DNA from: Peptoniphilus duerdenii ATCC BAA-1640
GTDB lineage: Bacteria; Bacillota; Clostridia; Tissierellales; Peptoniphilaceae
Reading direction: 5' to 3'
NCBI RefSeq assembly: GCF_000146345.1
Contig: NZ_GL397071.1
Span: forward strand, 1,520,632-1,584,631
Length of the DNA: 64,000 bases
The translations under genes and the position numbers were made by a program. Shown here piece after piece: positions 47,095 through 55,995 of the stretch. Below the pieces are notes generated by a model, which ran no database searches, had not been told where the DNA came from, and saw only the letters and a list, made by a program, of their open reading frames with translations. Each line of letters begins with the position of its first letter. Within the stretch, counting starts at the first letter, position 1.

Positions 47095-48421
47095 ATCACT
47101 TTCAGATAAATTACAAAATACTTTGTCTAAACTAAGAGGCAAAGGAAAATTAACTGAAAAAGATATTGATTTGGCCATGAGAGAAGTAAGACTTGCATTA
47201 CTTGAAGCAGATGTTAACTTTAAAGTAGTTAAAGATTTTACAAAGAAAGTAAAAGAACGCGCACTTGGATCTGAAGTTCTTGAAAGCTTGACTCCAGGAC
47301 AACAAGTAATAAAGATCGTAAATGAAGAGCTAAAAACACTAATGGGTGAAGGAGAATCTAAGTTAGATCTTTCTAAAAACCCATCAGTATTTGTCATGGC
47401 AGGTCTTCAAGGTGCCGGTAAGACTACTACCTCTGGTAAGCTTGCATTACAAATGAAAAAAAGAGGAAAAAGACCTCTTTTAGTTGCATGTGACGTATAC
47501 AGACCAGCTGCTATAAAACAGCTTCAAGTTGTTGGAGAAGGTATTGATGTTCCAGTATTTACTATGGGAGATAAGATTAACCCAGTAGATATTGCAAAAG
47601 CCTCAATAGAACATGCAAAAAGAAATGGTAATGATGTAGTAATTATAGATACTGCTGGTCGACTTCATGTAGATGAAAATCTTATGGATGAGCTTTTAAA
47701 TATTGTAAAATCTGTAGATCCTCAAGAAAAACTTTTAGTTTTAGATGCTATGACTGGACAAGATGCAGTAAATGTTACTGAATCTTTTGCAGAAAAATTG
47801 GATTTAACAGGAGTTATTCTTACTAAACTTGATGGAGATGCAAGAGGTGGAGCTGCCTTGTCATTAAGAGCTGTAACCGACGTACCTATTAAGTTCATAT
47901 CTCTTGGAGAAAAGATGGATTCATTGGAAGTCTTTTATCCAGATCGTATGAGTAATAGAATTCTAGGAATGGGAGATGTTCTTTCCCTAATAGAAAAAGC
48001 TCAAGAAGCAGTAGATGAAAAGAAAGCTAAAGAATTTGAAGAAAAGTTAAAGAATCAATCTTTTACTTTTGAAGATTTTTTAGATCAAATGCAACAAGTT
48101 AAAAATTTGGGTCCATTAGAAGATATACTTGCGATGATTCCAGGAGTTAACAATAAAATGTTAAAGAACTTAAATGTCGATGAAAAAGAATTCGATAGGG
48201 TAGAAGCAATTATAAGATCTATGACTCCAAAAGAAAGAATTAAACCAGAAATTATTGATGTTTCTAGAAAGAAACGTATTTCAAATGGTGCTGGCGTACC
48301 AGTAACAGAAGTTAATAAGCTTCTAAAACAATTCAAAGAACTGAAAAAAATGATGAAACAATTTTCGGGAATGGGCAATAAAATGAAAAAAGGCAAGTTT
48401 AAACTACCTTTTCCATTTTAA
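47084..48421 (+). CDS. ffh: signal recognition particle protein Ffh
   Basis: Ffh binds signal peptides and SRP RNA and delivers nascent membrane proteins to FtsY. The 445 residues show the N domain, the GTPase G domain (GLQGAGKTTT, DTAGRLHVDE, TKLDGDARGG) and the methionine-rich M domain ending KLPFPF. ATG 47084 follows GGAGG at 47073; TTG 47078 is too close to it. Confidence 0.97.
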   Translation: MIFESLSDKLQNTLSKLRGKGKLTEKDIDLAMREVRLALLEADVNFKVVKDFTKKVKERALGSEVLESLTPGQQVIKIVNEELKTLMGEGESKLDLSKNPSVFVMAGLQGAGKTTTSGKLALQMKKRGKRPLLVACDVYRPAAIKQLQVVGEGIDVPVFTMGDKINPVDIAKASIEHAKRNGNDVVIIDTAGRLHVDENLMDELLNIVKSVDPQEKLLVLDAMTGQDAVNVTESFAEKLDLTGVILTKLDGDARGGAALSLRAVTDVPIKFISLGEKMDSLEVFYPDRMSNRILGMGDVLSLIEKAQEAVDEKKAKEFEEKLKNQSFTFEDFLDQMQQVKNLGPLEDILAMIPGVNNKMLKNLNVDEKEFDRVEAIIRSMTPKERIKPEIIDVSRKKRISNGAGVPVTEVNKLLKQFKELKKMMKQFSGMGNKMKKGKFKLPFPF

Positions 48422-48447
48422 TGTATAAATAACAGGAGGTGAATAAT

Positions 48448-48738
48448 TTGGCAGTAAAAATTAGACTTAGAAGAATGGGTTCAAAGAAAAATCCATTTTA
48501 TAGAATAATAGTAGCTGATTCTAGAGCTCCTAGAAATGGTAGATTTATTGAAGAACTAGGATACTACAATCCACTAACTGAACCAAAAAAAGTGGTGGTT
48601 AATCTAGAGTCTGTAAACAAATGGATTGAAAATGGTGCTAAACCAACTGATACAGTTGATAGACTTTTCAAAGAAAATAATGTTTACCAACCAAAATCAA
48701 AAGAAGTAACAACTGAAGCTAACCAAGAGGAAGAATAA
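48448..48738 (+). CDS. rpsP: 30S ribosomal protein S16
   Basis: S16 is a small-subunit assembly protein; the 96 residues start [20 protein letters not shown], exactly the family N terminus. The start is TTG at 48448, eight bases after AGGAGG; the in-frame GTG at 48439 is part of the Shine-Dalgarno. The C-terminal tail is acidic and variable. Confidence 0.96.
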   Translation: MAVKIRLRRMGSKKNPFYRIIVADSRAPRNGRFIEELGYYNPLTEPKKVVVNLESVNKWIENGAKPTDTVDRLFKENNVYQPKSKEVTTEANQEEE

Positions 48739-48757
48739 TCCGAATAGGAGGTCTCAA

Positions 48758-48988
48758 ATGGTTGAGTTAGTAGAATTTATTGCAAAATCTCTTTGCGAAG
48801 ATAAGGACTCTGTAAAGGTTGAATTTAATAATACAGATTCTTCTATCGATATTACTCTTCATGTTGCTGAGGCTGATATGGGGAAGGTAATAGGTAGACA
48901 AGGAAGAATTGCAAAATCAATTAGGACCATTTTAAAAGCAATGTCTCTTAAAGAGAATATAAAGGTTAACTTGCAAATTGAAAACTGA
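48758..48988 (+). CDS. khpA: KH-domain RNA-binding protein KhpA
   Basis: The 76 residues are one KH domain with the GxxG loop GRQGR. KhpA (YlqC) pairs with KhpB/Jag and influences cell elongation and division in streptococci. It follows rpsP, the conserved position. AGGAGG precedes the ATG. Confidence 0.95.
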   Translation: MVELVEFIAKSLCEDKDSVKVEFNNTDSSIDITLHVAEADMGKVIGRQGRIAKSIRTILKAMSLKENIKVNLQIEN

Positions 48989-49472
48989 TCAATTAATAAT
49001 AGGAAAAATTTTAAATACACATGGTATAAAAGGAACTATAAAAGTACAGCCAATAACTTCTGATATCAATAGATTTAAGAGTCTTAACTATATAATACTA
49101 GATGATTTAAAAATTGAAATTTCTAATAGAAGAATTAGTAATAATCTGGTATATTTAGATCTTAAAGGTTATGATGATATTAATAAAGTACTGCCTTTTA
49201 AAGGTAAATACATCTATATTTTAGAAGATGATCGTATAAATCTAAAAGAAGGCGAATATTTTCAATACCAAGTAATTGGACTAAATTGTTACGATGCTGA
49301 GAATAATCTTTTAGGTACCGTAAAATCCATTTTAGAAAATCCAGTTCATGATATTTTGGAAATAGAAGATGAATGTAATACTGTTCATTATGTGCCATTT
49401 ATAGATAATTTTATAGTTAGTGTGGATTTAGAAAAAGGAATAATATTGAATCCTATTGAGGGTATGTTTTGA
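48978..49472 (+). CDS. rimM: 16S rRNA processing protein RimM
   Basis: RimM binds S19 in 30S maturation. The 164 residues show the N-terminal barrel (IGKILNTHGIKGTIKV) and a PRC-barrel (about 90-164: YFQYQVIGLNCY, then HDILEIE). The start is probably TTG at 48978 inside khpA, with only a weak, distant AAAGG, so coupling is likely. Confidence 0.93.
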   Translation: MKTDQLIIGKILNTHGIKGTIKVQPITSDINRFKSLNYIILDDLKIEISNRRISNNLVYLDLKGYDDINKVLPFKGKYIYILEDDRINLKEGEYFQYQVIGLNCYDAENNLLGTVKSILENPVHDILEIEDECNTVHYVPFIDNFIVSVDLEKGIILNPIEGMF

Positions 49473-50170
49473 TGAAATTTACAACGCTTACTCTTTTTCC
49501 TGAATTTATTGAATCAATAAAAGGCTACAGTATTATAAGGAGAGCTATAGAAAATGGCCTTATTTCTGTAGAGAGCATAAATATAAGAGACTTTGCAATT
49601 AATAAACATGGTCAAGTTGACGATTACCCTTATGGTGGTGGCCAGGGCATGGTCATGATGGTAGAGCCTGTTTATAAGGCAATAGAAAGTGTCAAAACCG
49701 AAAATTCTCATGTGGTGTTTTTATCTCCACAGGGAAAAGTTTTAAATCAGAAACTAATAAAAGACCTTTCTAAAAAAGAACATATAGTCTTACTTTGTGG
49801 TCATTATGAAGGGATAGATGAGAGAATAATTGAAAACTATATAGATGAAGAAATATCTATTGGTGATTATGTACTAACGGGTGGAGAGATTCCAGCTATG
49901 GTGCTTATAGATTCTGTATCTCGTATGATTGACGGAGTTCTAGCTTCATCTGAAGCTTATGAAGATGAATCTCATATGGATGGTCTTCTAGAATATCCTC
50001 AATACACTAGACCTCAAGAATTTATGGGACTTAAAGTTCCAGATGTACTACTCAGCGGAAACCATCAAGAAATTGAAAAATATAGACGAGAGATGTCTAT
50101 ATTACAAACAGAGAAAAAAAGACCAGATCTTTTTAAATTTATTAAGGATAAAAAGGAAGGAGGATCTTAA
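49472..50170 (+). CDS. trmD: tRNA (guanine37-N1)-methyltransferase TrmD
   Basis: TrmD methylates G37 of tRNAs to prevent +1 frameshifts. The 232-residue SPOUT enzyme shows the knot motifs LCGHYEGIDERI and SIGDYVLTGGEIPAMVLID and the C-terminal PQYTRP. ATG 49472 overlaps the rimM stop; TTG 49469 is possible. It is followed directly by rplS. Confidence 0.96.
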   Translation: MKFTTLTLFPEFIESIKGYSIIRRAIENGLISVESINIRDFAINKHGQVDDYPYGGGQGMVMMVEPVYKAIESVKTENSHVVFLSPQGKVLNQKLIKDLSKKEHIVLLCGHYEGIDERIIENYIDEEISIGDYVLTGGEIPAMVLIDSVSRMIDGVLASSEAYEDESHMDGLLEYPQYTRPQEFMGLKVPDVLLSGNHQEIEKYRREMSILQTEKKRPDLFKFIKDKKEGGS

Positions 50171-50518
50171 ATGGATTTAATCAGACAAATTGAAAATGAA
50201 CAAATTACTAAAGAAGTTCCTAGTTTCTCAACTGGAGATACAGTTCAAGTTCATTATAGAATTATCGAAGGTTCTAGAGAAAGAGTTCAAGTTTTCGAAG
50301 GAACCGTTATAAAAGTTCAAGGAGAAGGCGTTAGACAAACATTTACTGTAAGAAGACTTTCTTACGGAGTAGGAGTTGAAAGAACTTTCTTAGTACATTC
50401 TCCAAGAATAGCTAAACTTGTTGTTACTAGAAAAGGTAAGACTAGACGTGCTAAATTATTCTACATCAGAAATAGACAAGGAAAATCTGCTAAAGTTAAA
50501 GAAAAAACTAACTATTAA
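50171..50518 (+). CDS. rplS: 50S ribosomal protein L19
   Basis: L19 lies at the subunit interface. The 115 residues contain [13 protein letters not shown] and the signature [13 protein letters not shown]. It closes the rpsP-khpA-rimM-trmD-rplS operon; the usual followers ylqF and rnhB are absent. Confidence 0.97.
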   Translation: MDLIRQIENEQITKEVPSFSTGDTVQVHYRIIEGSRERVQVFEGTVIKVQGEGVRQTFTVRRLSYGVGVERTFLVHSPRIAKLVVTRKGKTRRAKLFYIRNRQGKSAKVKEKTNY

Positions 50519-50520
50519 TA

Positions 50521-50553
50521 AAAAAGATCCTTTAAGCAAAAGGATCTTTTTTT
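50521..50553 (+). terminator. terminator of the ylxM-rplS operon
   Basis: AAAAAGATCCTTT at 50521-50533 pairs with AAAGGATCTTTTT at 50539-50551, followed by more T. The next promoter's -35 box overlaps its end. Confidence 0.92.
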
Positions 50554-50580
50554 GAATTAATTTTAATTCTGTATTATAAT
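50552..50580 (+). promoter_or_regulatory. promoter of the GH18 gene
   Basis: TTGAAT at 50552-50557 and TATAAT at 50575-50580 are spaced by 17 bases, directly abutting the rplS terminator. Confidence 0.75.
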
Positions 50581-50608
50581 TATCTTATAATTATTAAAGG
50601 AGAAATTT

Positions 50609-52258
50609 ATGAAAAAAATACTGTTAGGGCTGTTAGTTTTAATAATTTTAGCAAGTGGGGCTTTTATATATTTATTAAAAGGCAGATCTTCTAAAGTTAT
50701 ATCTACAAAATATAATGAATTCTCATTTATTTGTGAAGCTGATGATGTTGATAAATCTCTTTTTGATAGGATAGACGGTCAATACTATCTAGCATTGGAT
50801 TTTATTAAAGATAAAATAGATAAAGATGTAGATTATAATGAAAATGAAAAAATCATTACTTTTGCCAACGATAAAGGTACAAAAAGAATCAAAGTTGGTG
50901 AAATGAAAATGTTACAAAATGGAAATGAAGTCGCGCTTAGAGATCCAGTCATTGAAAAAGATAATAAAATATTTGTACCTATCGAAGCTTTTATATATGA
51001 TTATCCTGTAGAGTTAAGATATATAGATGATTTGAAGTTACTTATCATGGATTATACAAATATAAACTATGCAAAAGGAACTCTCAAGGGTCAAGGAACC
51101 AATTTAAGAGAAGAAGCTAGCCTTCAATCTCCAATTGTAAAGAACCTACAAGGAAATGAAGAAATATTAGTTTTCGGAGAAGAAGGAGATTTCTATAAAG
51201 TTCGTATAAAAGATGGATATAAAGGATATATAAAGAAAGATCTTTTAGAAGTTGATTTCGGATCCGGAAAATTCTCAACAATTAAAGACACAGTAACCAC
51301 AGAGGCCAAAAGGCCTCTTAATTTAACATGGGACTATACTTATTCAACTCAGTCAGATGCTTCCATAGCTGCTATTTCTCCAATAGAAGGTTTAGAAGTT
51401 ATATGTCCTACCTGGTTCTCTATCGGCAATGAAAATGGTGATTTAATTGATAGAGGAAAAATGGAGTATGTAACAAAATATAAATCATTAGGAATTGATG
51501 TATGGGGTTACTTAGACAATTCATTTGATCCAAATATAACTGAAGCAACTCTTAAATCTCCAACGAAGAGGGAATACATTATAAATCAGGTAATAAGAGC
51601 TCTTAATTACTATGGAATGAAAGGTTTAAATATTGACTTTGAACATACTAAAATTGATTCAAGAGATGATATAACTCAGTTCACTAAAGAGATCGCTGCT
51701 AGATTAAAACAACATGGTATAAAGGTGTCAATAGATGTAACACCACAGATTTCCAAAGATGTAACTAAGGAACCATATGATAGGGTTAATCTATCTAAAC
51801 ATGTAGACTATGTAATGTTAATGGCGTATGATCAACACTGGGGAAGCTCTACCAAAGCAGGATCAGTTGCTGAATACAAATGGGTAGAAGGCAATATAAA
51901 TAATTTAATTAGACAAATACCTAGAGATAAATTCATACTATGTATTCCAACATATACAAGAATTTGGACAGAAAAACCTGATGGATCAGTTAGTTCAACA
52001 ACGGCATCTATGGCAGCTGTACAAGATATTATAGCTAAGAGAGGTCTTACTCCTAAATTTGATGAAGTTGCTAAACAAAACTATGTTCAGTACCAAGATA
52101 ATGATGGGCTTAAGAAAATTTGGATTGAAGATAACTCTAGTATAGAACACAAACTTACACTTATTAATAAGTATAATTTAGGTGGCGTGGCAAGTTGGAG
52201 AAAGGGATTTGAAACCAGCTCTGTATGGCCACTGATAAAAAATACCGTTATTAATTGA
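50609..52258 (+). CDS. exported GH18-family glycosidase with SH3 domain
   Basis: The 549-residue exported protein has an N-terminal signal/anchor (about 3-22), a copper amine oxidase N-domain-like segment (about 50-150: KIFVPIEAFIYDYPVELRY), a bacterial SH3 domain (about 155-215: GTNLREEASLQSPIVK) and a GH18 barrel (225-549). The catalytic strand reads GLNIDFEH with D343 and acid E345; the two outer aspartates of the DGxDxDxE motif are K338 and N341. LMAYDQHWG is the second GH18 motif. The layout resembles YaaH/SleL cell-wall glucosaminidases, so peptidoglycan cleavage is likely. AAAGGAG precedes ATG 50609. Confidence 0.9.
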   Translation: MKKILLGLLVLIILASGAFIYLLKGRSSKVISTKYNEFSFICEADDVDKSLFDRIDGQYYLALDFIKDKIDKDVDYNENEKIITFANDKGTKRIKVGEMKMLQNGNEVALRDPVIEKDNKIFVPIEAFIYDYPVELRYIDDLKLLIMDYTNINYAKGTLKGQGTNLREEASLQSPIVKNLQGNEEILVFGEEGDFYKVRIKDGYKGYIKKDLLEVDFGSGKFSTIKDTVTTEAKRPLNLTWDYTYSTQSDASIAAISPIEGLEVICPTWFSIGNENGDLIDRGKMEYVTKYKSLGIDVWGYLDNSFDPNITEATLKSPTKREYIINQVIRALNYYGMKGLNIDFEHTKIDSRDDITQFTKEIAARLKQHGIKVSIDVTPQISKDVTKEPYDRVNLSKHVDYVMLMAYDQHWGSSTKAGSVAEYKWVEGNINNLIRQIPRDKFILCIPTYTRIWTEKPDGSVSSTTASMAAVQDIIAKRGLTPKFDEVAKQNYVQYQDNDGLKKIWIEDNSSIEHKLTLINKYNLGGVASWRKGFETSSVWPLIKNTVIN

Positions 52259-52283
52259 CAGTAAAGTTCATTACAGATATAAT
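52255..52283 (+). promoter_or_regulatory. consensus promoter at the end of the GH18 gene
   Basis: TTGACA at 52255-52260 and TATAAT at 52278-52283 match the consensus in all twelve positions with a 17-base spacer. It would start transcription near 52290 and serve the phospholipase-like gene and possibly asnA. Confidence 0.65.
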
Positions 52284-52935
52284 GAATGTAGAAAAGAAGG
52301 TGTTTAGAATATTAGCAGAAACTCATACTTTAATCGCAGATAAACTTTTCAATAGAGTTTATTCTGAATATGGAATTAGATTAAATAAAAAGAAATTAAG
52401 ATGGGGCTCAGTTGCTCCAGACTATCTTCCGTACTATAAATTTAAAAGACATTATCTTGAAGAATCTATAGGATATATTTCCTCGGAAATAGTTAATTTA
52501 ATATATATATCTAGATATGTAGATTTCTATAATATGAAACCTTTCTTTAAAAGGTTTTTCAGCAAGAGATTAGGTATAATTTCTCATTATCTATGTGATT
52601 TTACAACCAAACCTCATGCTATTAGAGAAACTTGCACTAATATTGAAGATCTTAAAAGTCATATTAAATATGAAAAAGACTTAGCAAAGTATTCATTGAA
52701 ACACGAGTTTAAAGTTTTGGATATAGATAATTCCTTGCTTTATTCAAATCATTTCATAACAATGAGACAAAGTGTTGAACAATTTGTTAGATTTGTTGTA
52801 GATAAATACTTAGAAAATGAATTTTCTTTTGAAAATGATTTAGATTATGCTATGAGCTTATCTTTTTCAATATGTGATTTTATATTTGAAACCATATTTA
52901 TTTACAGTGAAGAAATGGAATTGCAATTTATTTAG
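52282..52935 (+). CDS. zinc-dependent phospholipase C-like protein
   Basis: The roughly 217-residue protein resembles the S1/P1 nuclease-phospholipase C superfamily seen in Clostridia: AETHTLIADKL, WGSVAPDY followed by HYLEES, and HYLCDF supply the expected His/Asp zinc ligands. No signal peptide is visible, so a cytoplasmic role or none in lipid cleavage is possible. The start is unclear: TTG 52255 overlaps the GH18 stop, ATG 52282 lies in a consensus -10 box, and GTG 52300 would follow that promoter; none has a good Shine-Dalgarno. Confidence 0.7.
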   Translation: MNVEKKVFRILAETHTLIADKLFNRVYSEYGIRLNKKKLRWGSVAPDYLPYYKFKRHYLEESIGYISSEIVNLIYISRYVDFYNMKPFFKRFFSKRLGIISHYLCDFTTKPHAIRETCTNIEDLKSHIKYEKDLAKYSLKHEFKVLDIDNSLLYSNHFITMRQSVEQFVRFVVDKYLENEFSFENDLDYAMSLSFSICDFIFETIFIYSEEMELQFI

Positions 52936-52968
52936 TCTTTCACAAATTGTGAGAGACTAATTTTTTAA
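52932..52968 (+). terminator. terminator after the phospholipase-like gene
   Basis: TTAGTCTTTCAC at 52932-52943 pairs with GTGAGAGACTAA at 52949-52960 (one G-U pair), then six T. The asnA Shine-Dalgarno follows five bases later, leaving no room for a separate promoter. Confidence 0.85.
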
Positions 52969-52981
52969 TTTAGGAGGTATT

Positions 52982-53980
52982 ATGAGATATAATTCTGATG
53001 CAACAGAACTTAATTTAAAAGAAACTCAGATTGCTATTAAAACGCTTAAAGACTATTTTCAAAGGGATCTTGCTAATACACTTAACTTAGCAAGAGTATC
53101 AGCACCACTTATGGTTAGACCTGAAACAGGGCTTAATGACAATTTGTCAGGAGTAGAAAAACCTGTAAATTTTAAAGTTCAAAAAGGATCCATAAATGTT
53201 GAAATAGTACAGTCACTTGCTAAATGGAAGAGAAATGCTTTGAAAGAGTATGGATTTAATACTTATGAAGGTTTATACACTGATATGAATGCCATAAGAC
53301 CTGATGAAACTCTTGATGAGATACATTCAATATATGTTGACCAATGGGACTGGGAAAAAATAATTAAACTTGAAGACAGAAATAAGAATTACCTTAGACA
53401 AACTGTAAGTGAGATTTATGAAGTCTTTAAAAATACAGAGGATTATATTAATCACATTTATCCATATATATTAAGTAAAAAACTTCCAGAAGAAATTACT
53501 TTTATAACCACTCAAGAACTTGAAGACCTATATCCTAAATATAGTCCAAAAGAAAGAGAAAAAAGAATTGCTAAAGATAAAAAGGCTGTGTTTATTGAAG
53601 AAATTGGATATAGATTAAATTCTGGAAATAAGCATGATGATAGAAGTCCTGATTATGATGATTGGAATTTAAATGGAGATATATTGTTCTGGAATGAACC
53701 TTTAGAAAATGCTCTAGAGCTATCATCTATGGGTATTAGAGTGAATGCTGATTCATTAGAAAAACAAATTAGAATAGATGAAAAGGAAGAAAGATTATCC
53801 CTTCCATACCATCAAAATATTTTAAATAATGTACTTCCATACACTATAGGTGGAGGTATTGGTCAATCTAGACTTTGTATGTTCTTCTTAGAAAAGAATC
53901 ATATAGGAGAGGTACAGGCTGCAATCTGGGATGACGAAATAATTAAACATTCTAAAGAAAATGGAATAGTTCTCTTATAA
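52982..53980 (+). CDS. asnA: aspartate-ammonia ligase AsnA
   Basis: AsnA makes asparagine from aspartate, ammonia and ATP and is related to class II tRNA synthetases. The 332 residues contain VSAPLMVRPETGLNDNLSG, SLAKWKR and the C-terminal GGGIGQSRLCMFFL motif. AGGAGG precedes ATG 52982. It lies just behind a terminator, so expression may depend on partial read-through from 52255. It shares the aspartate pool with aspS. Confidence 0.96.
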   Translation: MRYNSDATELNLKETQIAIKTLKDYFQRDLANTLNLARVSAPLMVRPETGLNDNLSGVEKPVNFKVQKGSINVEIVQSLAKWKRNALKEYGFNTYEGLYTDMNAIRPDETLDEIHSIYVDQWDWEKIIKLEDRNKNYLRQTVSEIYEVFKNTEDYINHIYPYILSKKLPEEITFITTQELEDLYPKYSPKEREKRIAKDKKAVFIEEIGYRLNSGNKHDDRSPDYDDWNLNGDILFWNEPLENALELSSMGIRVNADSLEKQIRIDEKEERLSLPYHQNILNNVLPYTIGGGIGQSRLCMFFLEKNHIGEVQAAIWDDEIIKHSKENGIVLL

Positions 53981-54076
53981 AAATTATCGAATTTTAATTT
54001 TAAATATAAATTTGACTTATTTAACATTTCAATACATTTTTGTTGTATAATATTAATTACGAGAAAGAGGTGTGAA

Positions 54077-54853
54077 ATGTTACCGGCAAAAAGCAATAAT
54101 ATAATCGGAAAAAGAAAATTAAAAGTATATAAAAATTATTGTTTTGAAGATGTAAAAGACTTTTTGTTAGATAAGTTCTTATTAGATGGAGATGTTGATT
54201 CTATGAATATATTGCTTAATTCATACAATATCGAAGATTCCATCAATACAATTACTCCGTCATACATTTCGTTAAAGCACCTAAAGAAAGACTTAGTATC
54301 CTTCCTTAAGCATAAAGAAGGAAAAGAATTACTGGCATACAATATTAGTTCAGTTATTCACGATGATATCAATAAATTTGAGCTTGCTATGTACCTAGAA
54401 GGTTATAGAGCTGGGTTTAATTCCAAGGTTCATGTAGATATGGTTGAATCCTTAGCTTTTTCTATCTATGATTTAAATAAAATATATACTTGTAAAAAAC
54501 TTTTTAAAAGTAGTGTCCTTCCTGAGGAAGTACAAAAGATAAAAGATAGAGTTTTTTTAGATGTAGAAAAGCTACCTTATCCAAAAAAGAAGATAAAGGA
54601 CATAGTAAAGAAGCTAGACTTCAAACTTTTAAGAAAAAAAATATATATGATGAATTCATTCCTGGATAAACAACTTATGTTTTCTGAAAATCCAGAGGAA
54701 GGTTTTATTGAACTTGGAAATGCTTTGACAAGAAATGAACTACTAGGTTTAAATAAAAAAATAATTAAGTTTATGTTGAGAGACGGTCTTAGAGTTTATA
54801 AAAATTCATTCTGGGACGGAGTCAATGACAGAGTTTTAAAAAGATATAAATGA
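54077..54853 (+). CDS. protein of unknown function
   Basis: I do not recognise this 258-residue protein. It is soluble, Lys- and Leu-rich, mostly helical by appearance, with no signal peptide, membrane segment or nucleotide motif. A possible -10 box TATAAT at 54046-54051 has only a poor -35 (TTAACA at 54021). AGAGGTG precedes ATG 54077, and a terminator follows, so it is probably its own unit between asnA and ruvC. Codon use resembles its neighbours. Confidence 0.75.
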   Translation: MLPAKSNNIIGKRKLKVYKNYCFEDVKDFLLDKFLLDGDVDSMNILLNSYNIEDSINTITPSYISLKHLKKDLVSFLKHKEGKELLAYNISSVIHDDINKFELAMYLEGYRAGFNSKVHVDMVESLAFSIYDLNKIYTCKKLFKSSVLPEEVQKIKDRVFLDVEKLPYPKKKIKDIVKKLDFKLLRKKIYMMNSFLDKQLMFSENPEEGFIELGNALTRNELLGLNKKIIKFMLRDGLRVYKNSFWDGVNDRVLKRYK

Positions 54854-54883
54854 CTAGGTTTTATAAAACTTAGTCTTTTTCTT
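54852..54883 (+). terminator. terminator of the unknown gene
   Basis: GACTAGGTTT and AAACTTAGTC form a 10-bp stem with one G-U pair and a TATA loop, followed by TTTTTC and T-rich bases. Confidence 0.85.
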
Positions 54884-54920
54884 TTATATTGGCAAAAATA
54901 TTTTAAAAAAGAGTGATAAT

Positions 54921-55415
54921 ATGATAATATTAGGTATAGACCCCGGTCTAGCTTTGGTAGGCTATGGTGTAATAGAAGTAATAGGAAATAAATATAAATA
55001 TTTAACGCATGGAGTTATTAAGACTGAGGCTGGTGTACCATTTCAAAATAGATTAAAAAAAATCTACAAGGAAATGACTGATATAGTTATTAAATACAAA
55101 CCGGAAGACATAGCCTTTGAAGAGTTGTTTTTTAATAAAAACATAAAAACAGCTATAAGTGTGGCTCAGGCTAGGGGAGTAGAGGTTTTAGTTGCTTCTA
55201 CTTTTACAGATAATGTATATGAGTACACGCCTTTACAAGTAAAACAAGCTATAGTTGGATATGGAAGAGCTGAGAAGAGACAAGTTCAAGAGATGACAAA
55301 GATGATTCTAAATCTTAAAGAAATTCCAAAACCAGATGACGCGGCAGATGCACTAGCAATTGCTATAACTCATGCAAACTCAATAAATTTTAAAGAAAGC
55401 TTTTTAATGAAATGA
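54921..55415 (+). CDS. ruvC: Holliday junction resolvase RuvC
   Basis: RuvC cuts Holliday junctions. The 164 residues begin MIILGIDPGLALVGYG with the first catalytic aspartate D7, contain the acidic FEELFF and end with the metal-binding DDAADALAIA. It overlaps ruvA by four bases; the ruvCAB order keeps the whole resolvasome together. Confidence 0.97.
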   Translation: MIILGIDPGLALVGYGVIEVIGNKYKYLTHGVIKTEAGVPFQNRLKKIYKEMTDIVIKYKPEDIAFEELFFNKNIKTAISVAQARGVEVLVASTFTDNVYEYTPLQVKQAIVGYGRAEKRQVQEMTKMILNLKEIPKPDDAADALAIAITHANSINFKESFLMK

Positions 55416-55993
55416 TAGATATAGTAAAAGGTATTGCTATTTTAAAAGAAGAAAATTCTGTAACTATAATGGTTGGTGGAATAGGTCTTTTAATTAATGT
55501 AAGCAGTAGAGAAAATAAAGAAATAAGATTAAATGAAGAAATAACTTTATTTACAAAAATGGTGGTTAGAGAAGATGATATTTCCATCTACGGATTTATA
55601 TCTAAGAGAGAAAGATCTATTTTTTCTCTTTTAACCATGGTTTCTGGTATTGGTCCTAAGGTTGCTATGGGAATAATGGGAATGTATGGTGAGGAGGAAC
55701 TTAGAAAATATATACTTTCATCAGATGTTAAATCTCTTACCAAAGCACCAGGTGTAGGTAAAAAAACCGCAGAAAGAATAATTCTCGAACTTAAAGACAG
55801 AATTGTTAAAATATTTGGAGATTTTATACCAGATGTTAAAGAAAGTGTACCTTTAGAAAATGACGATGCTATAGAAGCCTTAGTTGGATTGGGCTTTTCT
55901 GCTATTGAAGTTAAGAATGCGCTTATGAATGTAGATCCTTCATTAAGTGTAGATGATAAAATAAAGATAGCACTTAAAAATATTGGGAGGTAA
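55412..55993 (+). CDS. ruvA: Holliday junction branch migration protein RuvA
   Basis: RuvA binds the four-way junction and loads RuvB. The 193 residues show an OB-fold, tandem helix-hairpin-helix ([22 protein letters not shown]) and the C-terminal RuvB-contact domain ([17 protein letters not shown]). Confidence 0.97.
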   Translation: MIDIVKGIAILKEENSVTIMVGGIGLLINVSSRENKEIRLNEEITLFTKMVVREDDISIYGFISKRERSIFSLLTMVSGIGPKVAMGIMGMYGEEELRKYILSSDVKSLTKAPGVGKKTAERIILELKDRIVKIFGDFIPDVKESVPLENDDAIEALVGLGFSAIEVKNALMNVDPSLSVDDKIKIALKNIGR

Positions 55994-55995
55994 GA

